Assembly (NCBI GenBank): GCA_041484525.1 | Contig: JBGPHT010000017.1 | Coordinates: 14,784-78,783, forward strand | DNA: 64,000 bases | Source: JBGPHT01 sp041484525 | GTDB taxonomy: Bacteria; Acidobacteriota; Terriglobia; Bryobacterales; Bryobacteraceae | Reading direction: 5' to 3' | Part shown: piece after piece, positions 34,257-43,827 of the stretch | How the letters are laid out: each line of letters opens with the position of its first letter | How positions within the stretch are numbered: position 1 is the stretch's first letter | Notes under the pieces: model-generated | Told to the model about the DNA's origin: nothing | Databases searched by the model: none | Seen by the model: only the letters and a program-made list of their open reading frames with translations | Position numbers and translations under genes: made by a program

Positions 34257-35885
34257 ATGCAACTCCCCGCCCGCATCGGCAAGTACGAGCTCCAGGAATT
34301 CCTCGGCGGCGGCATGTCGCACGTCTATCGTGCGCTCGATACGGTGATCGGCCGGACCGTCGCCGTCAAGATTCTCACCGAGCAGGGCTGCGAGGACGCC
34401 GAGGCCAAGGCGCGGTTCCTGGCCGAAGCGCGTATGGCGGGCAACTTCACGCACGACAACGTCCTCAGCATTTACGATTTCGGCGAAGACGAGCAGCATC
34501 ACCCGTTCATGGTGATGGAGCTTCTGCGCGGCGAAGACCTGCGGCACGCCATCAAGAACGGCCATCTCGGCGATCTCAAGGGCAAGCTGAAGGCCGCCGC
34601 CCAGGCGGCGCGCGCGCTCGAATACATCCACACCCAGAAAGTCATCCACCGCGATATCAAGCCGGAAAATATCCACATCAGCACGACGGGCGTGGTGAAG
34701 CTGATGGATTTCGGCATCGCCAAAACCGAAGGCCTGCAGATGACGCGCGCCGGCTACGTGCTGGGCACGCCGTACTACATGGCGCCCGAGCAGGTGATGG
34801 GCTCGAACATCACCGAGCAGGTGGACGTCTACGCATTCGGCATCCTGCTGTTCGAAATGATGACGGGCTCGAAGCCGATCTCGGGCGATGCTGTGGAGCG
34901 CATCTTCTATAGCATCCTGAACGAGCCGTTGAACGTGGAGCCGATGCGTACGGCGGGCGCTCCGGAGTCGATCGTCAGCCTGGTGGCGCAGTGCACGCTG
35001 AAGAAGCCGGCCGAGCGGCCGCAGGGCTTCGGACCGGTAGTGGCGGAACTGGATCGCGTGTTGATGGAATTGGACGCGCCGACGATGACGATGCCGCAGG
35101 CGGTGCTGGCGCCCCCCGCGCGTCCGGCGTGGGTGCTGCCGGCGGTGGTGGCGGCGATCGCGCTGCTGGCCGTGGGATTGTACTTCGCCACGCGCCCGAA
35201 GCCGGCGCCGCCTCCGGGACCGGAGTTGGCGAAGACCCAGTCCATGCCGTCGGGCGACATGGTGCTGGTTCCCGCGGGCCCGTTCCTGTTCGGCGAGAAG
35301 AAAGAACAAACCGAGCAGCCGGCGTTTTATATCGACAAGACGGAAGTGACCAACGCGGCCTACCAGAAGTTTGCCAGCGAGACGCATCGGGAACTGCCGC
35401 CTGACTTTCCGCCGGACAAGCCGGATTATCCGGTGGTGAACGTTACGATTCTGGACGCGCGGGATTTCGCGACGTGGGCGGGGAAGCGTCTGCCTACGGC
35501 ACGCGAGTGGGAGAAGGCGGCGCGGGGTACTGACGGACGGCTGTTTCCATGGGGCAATGAGAAGGACCCGGCGCGGGCCAATGTGGGAACCGGCGAGATC
35601 CGTCCGGCGACCGCGACGCCACAAAGCGCGAGTCCGAGCGGCGCTCTCAATATGGTGGGAAACGTCTGGGAGCTGGTGCAGGAACTGAGCACGCCCACCC
35701 AACAGTCGATCGACACTTTTGCCAGGCTGGTCACGCCTGCGCCCAAGAGCGACGATCTGTGGTACCAGATTCGCGGCTCGTCATTTGCCAAGGCGGAAAC
35801 GCTGGAAGATGGCGCCGTTTGGGACAAGACCACAGTTCCGGCGCGGTGGAAGAACGGGAACATCGGGTTTCGCTGCGTGAAATAG
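34257..35885 (+). CDS. PpkA-like Ser/Thr kinase with C-terminal formylglycine-enzyme-like domain
   Basis: This is a 542-residue membrane kinase. The kinase domain (1-270) has all key residues: a Gly-rich loop LGGGMSHVYRA, K38 in VAVKIL, HRDIKPEN with D133 and N138, DFG 151-153 and APE 176-178. A single membrane helix follows (VLPAVVAAIALLAVGLYF, about 285-305). The outer part is a FGE-sulfatase/SUMF1-like domain (MVLVPAGPFLFGEKKE, FYIDKTEVTNAAYQKF, RLPTAREWEKAARG, GNVWELVQE, GNIGFRCVK). The gene is two bases after tssM. In Pseudomonas, PpkA phosphorylates the FHA protein to switch on the T6SS; I infer the same role here. The FGE-like domain is probably a binding or sensing module, because its catalytic Cys pair is not obvious. 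Confidence 0.9.
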   Translation: MQLPARIGKYELQEFLGGGMSHVYRALDTVIGRTVAVKILTEQGCEDAEAKARFLAEARMAGNFTHDNVLSIYDFGEDEQHHPFMVMELLRGEDLRHAIKNGHLGDLKGKLKAAAQAARALEYIHTQKVIHRDIKPENIHISTTGVVKLMDFGIAKTEGLQMTRAGYVLGTPYYMAPEQVMGSNITEQVDVYAFGILLFEMMTGSKPISGDAVERIFYSILNEPLNVEPMRTAGAPESIVSLVAQCTLKKPAERPQGFGPVVAELDRVLMELDAPTMTMPQAVLAPPARPAWVLPAVVAAIALLAVGLYFATRPKPAPPPGPELAKTQSMPSGDMVLVPAGPFLFGEKKEQTEQPAFYIDKTEVTNAAYQKFASETHRELPPDFPPDKPDYPVVNVTILDARDFATWAGKRLPTAREWEKAARGTDGRLFPWGNEKDPARANVGTGEIRPATATPQSASPSGALNMVGNVWELVQELSTPTQQSIDTFARLVTPAPKSDDLWYQIRGSSFAKAETLEDGAVWDKTTVPARWKNGNIGFRCVK

Positions 35886-35940
35886 ACTCGAACGAACCTT
35901 GGTTAAAGGATTCGCTCTCTCCAGCCGATATGTATTAGAG

Positions 35941-38900
35941 ATGACGACGGCGTGGCCCATCTTGATCGTTGGGGTGGCGCTCACCACCGTACCACCGGTT
36001 GCCGGCCATGCCGGCGAGTGGAGAACCTGGCAAGCCGGTCAAGGACTTGGCGATTCCTTCATTGCCGGTCTGAGCCGGGACGGAACCGGCGCAATCTGGG
36101 CGGTACACGGCGATTTTCCGGCTCTCACCCGGATGGACGGCCGCACCTTCGATCTCATTGGGTCGCCGGCCCTTTACAACCGGTTTGAGACGCTCGACGG
36201 GAAGAGCGGCTGGATGGCCGATCGGCTTGGTCTCCACCATTCCCGGAATGGCGTCTGGAGCGATTTCCCGGAACTGAAGTTCATCGTCCCGTCGTATTAC
36301 GACCAATTGCGCGTAGCGGATCTTGGGGACTCGCACGCGCTGCTCGTCTTCCCGGACCGGCTGGCGGACCTCTCGGCGGCGACACGCCGAATGGACACGT
36401 TACCGGTTCCGCCGCGGGCCTCCGCGATTGGCCGCCTGGTGTTGCTGGAACGCGCTCTCGATGGCAGCATCTGGGTGATCGGCGAGAAGGGAGTTGCCAA
36501 CCTTATATACAGCCGGCTGGATCCTGCGGCGTTGCGTTGGAAGGAATACCCTTTTGGCGACCTCCGAATTACCAACCCGACGCACGCCGTGGCCTGCGTG
36601 GGCGGCGAACTCTTCGTTACCGGCACCCACAAGCAGACGGCGCGCAGCGTGGCTCTGCGGCTGGTGGACGGGAAGTGGGAGATAATTGCGCAGCAGAACC
36701 ACGGCGGCCAATCGCTGTTTGCCTGGCGCGACGGAGACGGCGATCTGTGGCTGTCCGACAGCGATGTCCTGCTTCGCAAGCCGGCCGGGAAACGAGGAGC
36801 CGAATGGACAGTAGTAGAGCCATCGAACGAAGTGCTGTCGGCCAAGGTGACGCAGGTTCTGGCCAACCCCGACGGCAGCTTTTTCGTGGCGACGACACGC
36901 GGCATGGCCCTGCATGTCATGAGCCCATGGAAGGCATTCGGCGTAACTCGGGACTCGCGCGGAAAACCCCTCGATCTTCGCCAGCACCTCACCGCCCTGC
37001 TCGAAGACCGGCAGCAGCGCATGTGGCTGCGCGGGCAGCACAGCCTGTTCCGATTCGATCGGGGAACGTGGAGCGAGTTTACGTTCCCCAAGGAATATAT
37101 CGTCGATTACAACCAGGCGAACTCGCTCGAAGAGTTGGCCGACGGAAGAATTCTGATCCAGCTCGAAGCCCCTCCCTGGCTGGGGTCCTTTGATTCCAGG
37201 ACGGAGCGGTTCTCCGTCATCCCGGCGCCCGCAGGATTCCGGCCGTTCATGTTCTGCCGCCGTGCCGGCGGAGGACTCGCCGTGCTGCTGGTGGCCCTCA
37301 GCGGCGGCTCGGATGCATTGGGCGTCCTGGACAAGGATTCGATTTCGGATGTCCGCTCGATCGGCGCCAGGTGGAATCTGAACTATCCGCGCGCCATGCT
37401 CGAAAACGGCGCGGGCGAGTTGTGGATGGCCGGAACGGCCGGGATGGGCAGGTATGCGCAGGGGAAATTCGAACGCATCGAAGACCCGCCGCCCGAGACT
37501 ATCCCACAGGTTCCGCCAAGACCCCGCAGCAAGAGCGTGTATGGCCTGCTGGCGGAGCCGGACGGGCACGTGCTCGTGGGCGGCAAGGAAGCATTGTATC
37601 GTTGGACAGGAAAACGGCTGGAGCTGGTGGCGGACCGGATCGATACCGCGCGCGCCCTGATCGTCGACCGCTCCGGAACTTTCTGGGCTGCTTCCGGTTC
37701 CGGCCTCTTCAGGACCCTGGCTTCGAGACGCCCTGGGCTGCACCACGCAGCCGGAGATTGGATCGCCAATGACACGTTTGACGGCTTGCCCTCCAGCGTG
37801 GCGCAGTCCATCCTGCAGGATTCCGCGGGACGCTTGTGGGTGGGTACGAACAAGGGACCGGCGGTGTACCTTTCGCAGACGGACCATGATGCGCCCACCG
37901 CCGCCATCCGGGCCGACCAGAACTCCAGCCAAGCGGCGCCATCGGGAGAGTTCCGCATCATCTTCACGGGGAAGGACCGATGGGACCTCACGCCGCCCGA
38001 GTTGCTGGAGTTCTCGCACCGGCTCGACGACGGTCCGTGGACGGCATTCGGGCGCCCGGCGATGGCCGCCTTCGATTCGCTGTCGCCGGGGAAGCATGTC
38101 TTCGAAGTGGTGGCGGCCGACCGCCAGGGAAACGTGGGCCGGACACCGGCGCGCCTGGAGTTCTCGGTGATAGCGCCCTGGTACCGGACTGGCGGTTTTC
38201 TGGGCCTGCTGGCCCTCGCGATCGTGACCATCTCCTACCTGGTGTGGCGGGTGTTCCATCAGGTCCGCCAGCTTTCACGGGCGTGGCAGCAGGCGGAGGC
38301 GGCGAATCGGGCGAAGAGCGATTTTCTGGCCAACATGAGCCACGAAATCCGCACACCGATGAACGGCGTCATCGGGATGGCGGAGCTGGCGTTGAGCAGT
38401 GACGTCCCGGCTGAACAGCGGGAGTACATGGAGATGGTCCGCAGTTCGGGGCGTGTCCTGCTCACCGTCCTCAACGACATTCTGGACTTTTCGAAGATCG
38501 AGGCCCGCAAGCTGGAGCTGGATTCGGTTCCTTTTGGGCTGCGGCAGAGCGTGGCAGAAGCCCTGCGCCCGATCGCGGTGGTAGCTCGTGAAAAGGGTCT
38601 CCATCTGGCATGCTCTGTGGGCGACGACGTGCCGGACGGGCTGATCGGCGATCCCGGCCGGTTTCGGCAGGTGATCCTCAACCTCATCGGCAACGCCATC
38701 AAATTCACCCGGCAGGGAGAGGTGGTCGTCTCCGTCCAACTGCAGGCGCAGAGCGCAGGGAGCGGCACGCTGCACGTTGCGGTGCGGGACACTGGAATCG
38801 GCATTCCTCCCGAGAAGCAGCAGATCGTCTTCGAGGCTTTTGCGCAGGCCAGTGCCAGCACCACCCGCAGCTATGGCGGCACCGGCTTGGGCCTCTCCAT

Positions 38901-39462
38901 TTCGAAGCAGTTAGTGGAACTGATGGGCGGCCGAATCTGGATCGAGAGCGAGGTGGGGAAGGGCGCCACCGCGCATTTCACGGCGCAGTTCCAATTGCAG
39001 CCTGCGGGGCAGGCGCCCGGCAGCGTCCCGGCGCAGTCGCTGAGTACTTCTGTCGCAGTCTCGCCGCTGCGGATTCTGTTGGTGGAAGATCATCCGGTGA
39101 ACCAGCGGCTGGCGCGCATCATCCTCGAAAAGCAAGGGCACAGCGTGTGCTTGGCGGTCAATGGCCGCGAGGCGGTGGCAGCCGCCGGGAATGGGCGATT
39201 CGACCTGATCCTGATGGACCTCCAAATGCCCGAGATGGACGGATTCGATGCCACGCGGGAGATCCGGCGGCTCGAACCAGCCGGTCGACGAACCCCCATT
39301 CTGGCCCTGACCGCCCACGCCATGGCCGCCGACCGGCAGCGCTGCCTGGACGCCGGTATGGACGGGTACATCTCGAAGCCAGTCCGGATCGACGAACTGG
39401 CCAACGCCATCGCCGCCGTTTGCCCCGGCCAGACGACGCCAACCACCGGCGTCCCAGCCTAG
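35941..39462 (+). CDS. hybrid sensor histidine kinase with N-terminal propeller
   Basis: This is a 1173-residue hybrid two-component protein. It has a signal peptide (WPILIVGVALTTVPPVAGHAG), a periplasmic region of about 650 residues with two-component-propeller-like repeats (GAGELWMAGTAGMGRYAQG, DSAGRLWVGTNKGP), a Y_Y_Y-like domain, one membrane helix (GLLALAIVTISYLVWRVF), a HisKA domain with FLANMSHEIRTPMNGVIG (His site), a HATPase domain with NLIGNAIKFT, DTGIGI and GGTGLGLSISKQL, and a receiver domain with LVEDHPVNQRL and DLILMDLQMPEMDG (phospho-Asp). The chosen ATG at 35941 starts the signal peptide. It is on the same strand and 55 bp after the T6SS kinase; its signal is unknown, and a T6SS role is possible but not shown. 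Confidence 0.88.
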   Translation: MTTAWPILIVGVALTTVPPVAGHAGEWRTWQAGQGLGDSFIAGLSRDGTGAIWAVHGDFPALTRMDGRTFDLIGSPALYNRFETLDGKSGWMADRLGLHHSRNGVWSDFPELKFIVPSYYDQLRVADLGDSHALLVFPDRLADLSAATRRMDTLPVPPRASAIGRLVLLERALDGSIWVIGEKGVANLIYSRLDPAALRWKEYPFGDLRITNPTHAVACVGGELFVTGTHKQTARSVALRLVDGKWEIIAQQNHGGQSLFAWRDGDGDLWLSDSDVLLRKPAGKRGAEWTVVEPSNEVLSAKVTQVLANPDGSFFVATTRGMALHVMSPWKAFGVTRDSRGKPLDLRQHLTALLEDRQQRMWLRGQHSLFRFDRGTWSEFTFPKEYIVDYNQANSLEELADGRILIQLEAPPWLGSFDSRTERFSVIPAPAGFRPFMFCRRAGGGLAVLLVALSGGSDALGVLDKDSISDVRSIGARWNLNYPRAMLENGAGELWMAGTAGMGRYAQGKFERIEDPPPETIPQVPPRPRSKSVYGLLAEPDGHVLVGGKEALYRWTGKRLELVADRIDTARALIVDRSGTFWAASGSGLFRTLASRRPGLHHAAGDWIANDTFDGLPSSVAQSILQDSAGRLWVGTNKGPAVYLSQTDHDAPTAAIRADQNSSQAAPSGEFRIIFTGKDRWDLTPPELLEFSHRLDDGPWTAFGRPAMAAFDSLSPGKHVFEVVAADRQGNVGRTPARLEFSVIAPWYRTGGFLGLLALAIVTISYLVWRVFHQVRQLSRAWQQAEAANRAKSDFLANMSHEIRTPMNGVIGMAELALSSDVPAEQREYMEMVRSSGRVLLTVLNDILDFSKIEARKLELDSVPFGLRQSVAEALRPIAVVAREKGLHLACSVGDDVPDGLIGDPGRFRQVILNLIGNAIKFTRQGEVVVSVQLQAQSAGSGTLHVAVRDTGIGIPPEKQQIVFEAFAQASASTTRSYGGTGLGLSISKQLVELMGGRIWIESEVGKGATAHFTAQFQLQPAGQAPGSVPAQSLSTSVAVSPLRILLVEDHPVNQRLARIILEKQGHSVCLAVNGREAVAAAGNGRFDLILMDLQMPEMDGFDATREIRRLEPAGRRTPILALTAHAMAADRQRCLDAGMDGYISKPVRIDELANAIAAVCPGQTTPTTGVPA

Positions 39463-39522
39463 ACCTACCATTCTTTTCCGGCAGGGAACACCAGGGTTGT
39501 TAGAATCGTAAGAGGTTCTGAT

Positions 39523-40383
39523 ATGGACCGGCCTGCCACCACCAACCCCGCCACCGCCCGGGAACTGATTCTGGAAATCGTGCGGAACATGCGCGAGGGG
39601 TTGGAACCGCTGCACTATTCCACCCTCGCCCCCTCCATTTATCACGTCTACCTGCACCCCGACGACATGGACCGGCTGCGCGGCATTCTCCCGCGCATCC
39701 TCGACGAAGCGCGGCGCGCGCTCGATAGCGAACTCGACGCGCTCAACCGTGCGTCGCTGGCCGAGCGGTTGAAGATCTCGCGCCGCGGCGAGCCGAAGAT
39801 TGCGCCACCCGATGGCGGCTGGCAGATTCGCATCCTCGAGAATACGGACGATGACGTGCAGGCGGGAGACATCGTGATCTATTCCGAGCTGGCGCTGCCC
39901 GCCAAGACCGAGTTCGGCGCGGGCACCATGACGAAGCGGATCGCCACGCGCAAGCTGGGCGGCAGCACGTCGACGTCGCAATCGTATGAGAAGCCGCCCT
40001 TGCCCGCCGCGTCCGAAGGCGACGCGTTCGCCACCATCGAGTACGAGGACAACGGCGTCCGTCAGACATTCCGCATGAACAAGGACGAAATCGTGGTCGG
40101 ACGCGGCGGGCGCGATTACTGGACCGATCTCAAACTGAACACCGTGCCCGACGTTTCGCGCGAGCACTTTCGGCTGCGTCGTGACGCCTCCACGGGGCAG
40201 TTTTTCCTGAAGGACCTGAGCCGCCTGGGCACCACCATCAACGGCGAGCGGGCGCCTTCGAGCGTGGAATTCGTGGAGGGCGAGCGGCGCGATCGCAATG
40301 TGGAGGCGCCGGTGCCGCCGCGAGCGCGCATTGGCCTCGCGGACGCGGTATTCCTGGAGTTCCGAAGCACAGCGAATGGTTAA
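39523..40383 (+). CDS. FHA-domain protein with FhaA-like N-terminal region
   Basis: This is a 286-residue protein. The C-terminal part is an FHA phosphothreonine-binding domain with VVGRGG, VSREHFRLR and GTTINGER, the residues that bind phosphopeptides. The N-terminal 110 residues (ELILEIVRNMREGLEPL, YHVYLHPDDMDRLRGILPRILDEARRAL) resemble the DUF3662-type N-domain of mycobacterial FhaA, but the resemblance is moderate. A Ser/Thr-rich linker joins the two. It is the first gene of a tight operon and overlaps the PP2C gene by eight bases. An AGAGG stands seven bases before the ATG. Confidence 0.85.
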   Translation: MDRPATTNPATARELILEIVRNMREGLEPLHYSTLAPSIYHVYLHPDDMDRLRGILPRILDEARRALDSELDALNRASLAERLKISRRGEPKIAPPDGGWQIRILENTDDDVQAGDIVIYSELALPAKTEFGAGTMTKRIATRKLGGSTSTSQSYEKPPLPAASEGDAFATIEYEDNGVRQTFRMNKDEIVVGRGGRDYWTDLKLNTVPDVSREHFRLRRDASTGQFFLKDLSRLGTTINGERAPSSVEFVEGERRDRNVEAPVPPRARIGLADAVFLEFRSTANG

Positions 40384-41866
40384 GACCCGAATCAAAAGTG
40401 CGGGGGCAAGCGATCCGGGGCGGGTGCGCTCGAACAACGAAGACGCGCTCTACGTCGATGCCGACCGCGGCATCTTCCTGGTGGTGGACGGTATCGGCGG
40501 GCAGGCCGCGGGCGAGAAGGCGGCGGAGATTGCGGTCTCGCGCATCAAGGCGCGGCTCGAACGGCAGACCGGCACCGCCGAACAGCGTATCCGCGAAGCC
40601 ATCGCCGTGGCGAACAACGAAATCCTGCGCGCCGCCGCCGGCAATCCCGAGTGGCAGGGGATGGCCTGCGTGCTCACCGTGGCGGTGATTGAGAATGGGA
40701 CCGCCGTCGTGGGGCACGTGGGCGATTCGCGTCTCTACCACGTGCGGCGCGGCGAGATCCGCAAGATTACGCACGACCATTCGCCTGTGGGCGAGCGCGA
40801 GGATTCGGGCGAGCTCACTGAAAGCGAGGCCATGCGCCACCCGCGGCGCAACGAAGTGTTTCGCGATGTCGGATCGCAGGAGCACGCGCCCGATGACGCG
40901 GACTTCATCGAGGTGTTGCGGATTCCGTTCGAGCCCGACAGCGCGCTGGTACTTTGCAGCGACGGGCTGAGCGACCAGGTGGGGTCGGAGGAGATCCGGC
41001 GCGCGGTCGAGCGCCACGCCAAAAATCCGGACGGCGCCGTGGAGGAGTTGATCGACGCTGCCAACCGCGCGGGCGGGAAGGACAACGTAACCGTGTTGGT
41101 GGTCGAGGGGGAGCAGTTCACCGCTTCCGCGACACCGCCGCTTGCGCCACGGCGGCGCAGTTTCCTGCCTCTCGGCGTAGCGCTATTCCTGGCCGGGCTG
41201 CTGATCGCCGGGACTGCCGCGTGGTTCTCGCGCAGCTTCTGGGTGCCGCCCCCGATAGAGATCCAACCGCGCGTCATAGTGGCGGGCGAGGGCATGACCA
41301 TTAACGCCGCCATCGAGCAGGCCCGAAAAGGCGACATGGTGGAAGTGGCCAGCGGCGAGTATCAGGAGCAGGTCCGCCTGAAAAGCGGCGTGGCTGTAAA
41401 AAGCCGCGTGCCTTACGGCGCCATCCTTCGGGGGACTCCCCTCAATAACCCGGTGGTGATCGCGGAGAACATTCAGGACGCGGCGCTCATCGGCTTCCGG
41501 ATTCTGGTGGGACCGAACGCGCAGGTGGATCGCGCCATTCTGATCGTGAACTCGCGCGTAGAGGTTACCGACAACGAGGTGCAAGGCGCCGGAATCGGCA
41601 TCGAAATCCGCGGCGGCGCCAGTTCCGTGCTGCGCGCGAATGCCATCCGCGATTCCCTCGGCGAGGGACTGCTGATTACCGGGCCCTCCCAGCCGTGGAT
41701 ATCGCACAACACGTTTCAGGGGAACAAAGGTGCGGCCCTGGCGGCGCGCGATGGAGCTAAACCTGCCTTAATGGGAAATGTGTTCGACAAGAGTTCGCCC
41801 GACTTGCCGCCGGATGTGCGGGAGCACAATCTGGTGCTGGACACGAAAGCGGTCAAGAAGAAATGA
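40376..41866 (+). CDS. PP2C-type Ser/Thr protein phosphatase with outer beta-helix domain (PstP-like)
   Basis: This is a 496-residue phosphatase. The PP2C domain has the metal-binding motifs RSNNEDALYV, VVDGIGGQAAGEKAA, VGHVGDSRLYHVRRG, LCSDGLSDQV and GKDNVTVLVV. It is joined through a membrane helix (FLPLGVALFLAGLLIAGTAAWF) to an outer region with right-handed beta-helix repeats (VASGEYQEQVRL, VEVTDNEVQGAGIGIEIRGG, SVLRANAIRDS, PWISHNTFQGN). PstP of mycobacteria has the same layout of a cytoplasmic catalytic domain and one membrane helix, but its outer domain is different. It overlaps the gene before and the kinase gene after (ATGA), so all three are probably made together. Confidence 0.9.
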   Translation: MVKTRIKSAGASDPGRVRSNNEDALYVDADRGIFLVVDGIGGQAAGEKAAEIAVSRIKARLERQTGTAEQRIREAIAVANNEILRAAAGNPEWQGMACVLTVAVIENGTAVVGHVGDSRLYHVRRGEIRKITHDHSPVGEREDSGELTESEAMRHPRRNEVFRDVGSQEHAPDDADFIEVLRIPFEPDSALVLCSDGLSDQVGSEEIRRAVERHAKNPDGAVEELIDAANRAGGKDNVTVLVVEGEQFTASATPPLAPRRRSFLPLGVALFLAGLLIAGTAAWFSRSFWVPPPIEIQPRVIVAGEGMTINAAIEQARKGDMVEVASGEYQEQVRLKSGVAVKSRVPYGAILRGTPLNNPVVIAENIQDAALIGFRILVGPNAQVDRAILIVNSRVEVTDNEVQGAGIGIEIRGGASSVLRANAIRDSLGEGLLITGPSQPWISHNTFQGNKGAALAARDGAKPALMGNVFDKSSPDLPPDVREHNLVLDTKAVKKK

Positions 41867-43827
41867 TTGCGCCGGCCAGCCGTCAAATCGGTAAGTACGT
41901 CATCCGCGAGAAGTTGGGGCGCGGTGGGATGGCGGACGTGTATCTGGCGCAGGACACGGCGCTCGGCCACACGGTGGCGCTGAAGATTGTCGAGCGCAGC
42001 GCGGATCAGGATACGCGCGACGCCATCGTGGCGGAACGGCGCGGCGCCGTGTTGCAGGAGCACCTGGCGGCCATCGATCCGCGCGTGGTCAAGGTATATG
42101 AAGCGGGCGACGCCGACGGATTTTTTTACGTCGCCATGGAGTACATCGACGGGCAGGACCTCGCCGAGTTGATGCGGCGCGGGCCGCTGGCCGTCGAATT
42201 CGCCGCCGACGTGGCGATCGCGGTGGCGCGCACGCTCGACAATGCGCACCATCTACGGGTCGGGATCGAGGGCAAGGATTATCAAGGCGTAATCCACGGC
42301 GATATCAAGCCGAAGAATATCCGGATCGACGCGCGCGGCGACGTGCGGGTGCTGGATTTCGGCATCGCCAAGGCGCTTTCGATGTCGCGGCGGCTCACGC
42401 GCAACGAGTTCGGCAGCGTGCCGTACGCGTCGCCGGAGCGGTTGGACACGGGCGATGTTAACGCGCTCTCGGACCTGTGGTCGCTCGCCGTCATGCTGTA
42501 CGAGATGGTAACGGGCATGCGGCCTTACGATGCCGAGACCACGGAGCGGCTGGAGCGGATGATCCGGTCGCGCGTTCCGCCGCCGCCCGCGCCCAACCCG
42601 TGCCCCGAACCGCTGCGGCGGATTCTCATGAAGGCCATGTCGCCCGAGCCGGCGGTGCGGTACCAGTCGGCCAGCGAGATCGCGGACGAGTTGCAAGCAT
42701 TTCGCGAAGGCAAGACCGTAAAGGCGGCAGCGGAGGATTTGGACGCCACGCGGCGGACGGCGCGCGGGGTGGCCGTGGGTGATGAGACGCGCCGCACCGG
42801 AACTGGGCCGGCGATCGAGGGCGAGACCCGGAACACGGGGACGGTGGCGTCGCCGCCAGTGCCCTTGCCACGCCGGCGTAGCGGGTTCCGCACCGTCATG
42901 CGCGCCATCGGAATTCTGGCGTTGGCGTCGGTTATGTACGGTGGTTACGCGCTGGTTTCGGATTACTTCCTCTATCAGCACGGTCGCGAGTTCGAGCGGC
43001 AGATCCAGGCCGAGCAACTTACCGATCCGGAGCAGATCTGGACGAAATGGACGGAACTTTCCAAGGGGAATTCTTCGTCCTTCCTATTGCACGGACCGCG
43101 AAAAGCGGTGAAGCAGAAGTTCGTCGAGGCGGCCGACCACGTGATTGCAACCTATCGCACCAGCGAAGCGCAGCCGGTTTACGAGAAGGACTGGGAGCGC
43201 GCGCGCAGCTTGCTGGCGCGGGCGCTGGCTGTCGATCCCGACGATTCCGTCCGCGGCGAGCTGCGGTTGTGCGAGGGACACATCGCGCGTATCAACGGCA
43301 CCACGCACCGCAGCGCGGCGGAGCTCGACACCGCCGTCCAGAAGTTCACCGAGTCGGCGCGGATGATGCCGAAATCGCCCGATCCCGAGCTCGGCCTCGC
43401 CCGCGTCTATGTCTATGGCCTGAAAGATATCGACAAGGCACACGAAGCACTCCAGCAGGCGCAGAGCCGCGGCTACCAGTTGGGCAATCGCGAGAAGTCG
43501 CAACTGGCCGACGGATACCGCGATCGCGGCGACCGGCTGTGGTGGGATTCCCGCAATGTGCGCGGTTTGCCACAGGAGAAGGACCAGATCCAGCGCGCGC
43601 AGAGCGATTACAACCAGGCGCTCGGCCTGTACCAGAGTGTCGCGCCTTATGGCAACGCAAATGCACAGATCGTTCGCGTGCAGAGCAGCCTGGAGAGTGT
43701 GCGCTCGCGGCTGGAACAGATCGCGCAGGACGAAGCGCCTCATAGCTCTCCCTCACCTCTGTCGAAGGTGTTGAATGAAGTGTTCCGCCGGGTAGCGCGT
43801 GGACGTGGCGATGGCCGTAACCCGTAG
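41863..43827 (+). CDS. membrane Ser/Thr protein kinase with outer TPR-like domain, HGD catalytic loop
   Basis: This is a 654-residue Hanks-type kinase. The catalytic domain has LGRGGMADVYLA, K41 in VALKIV, HGDIKPKN (H145, D147, N152) and DFG at 165-167. The usual Arg of HRD is Gly here, which classes it as a non-RD kinase and implies activity that does not need activation-loop phosphorylation in the standard way. After a Thr-rich juxtamembrane stretch (DATRRTARG, DETRRTGTG, GETRNTGTV) comes one membrane helix (AIGILALASVMYGGYALVSDY) and an outer region with TPR-like helices (ERARSLLARALAVDPDDS, DKAHEALQQAQSRGYQLG). The Thr-rich repeats are likely autophosphorylation sites that FHA proteins could bind. 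Confidence 0.88.
   Translation: MIAPASRQIGKYVIREKLGRGGMADVYLAQDTALGHTVALKIVERSADQDTRDAIVAERRGAVLQEHLAAIDPRVVKVYEAGDADGFFYVAMEYIDGQDLAELMRRGPLAVEFAADVAIAVARTLDNAHHLRVGIEGKDYQGVIHGDIKPKNIRIDARGDVRVLDFGIAKALSMSRRLTRNEFGSVPYASPERLDTGDVNALSDLWSLAVMLYEMVTGMRPYDAETTERLERMIRSRVPPPPAPNPCPEPLRRILMKAMSPEPAVRYQSASEIADELQAFREGKTVKAAAEDLDATRRTARGVAVGDETRRTGTGPAIEGETRNTGTVASPPVPLPRRRSGFRTVMRAIGILALASVMYGGYALVSDYFLYQHGREFERQIQAEQLTDPEQIWTKWTELSKGNSSSFLLHGPRKAVKQKFVEAADHVIATYRTSEAQPVYEKDWERARSLLARALAVDPDDSVRGELRLCEGHIARINGTTHRSAAELDTAVQKFTESARMMPKSPDPELGLARVYVYGLKDIDKAHEALQQAQSRGYQLGNREKSQLADGYRDRGDRLWWDSRNVRGLPQEKDQIQRAQSDYNQALGLYQSVAPYGNANAQIVRVQSSLESVRSRLEQIAQDEAPHSSPSPLSKVLNEVFRRVARGRGDGRNP

Noticed and set aside
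34140..35702. Long open frame of about 520 codons on the minus strand inside the T6SS kinase gene
   Set aside because: It has an Arg/His-rich composition typical of the reverse frame of a GC-rich gene, and the plus strand has a clear kinase with all motifs.
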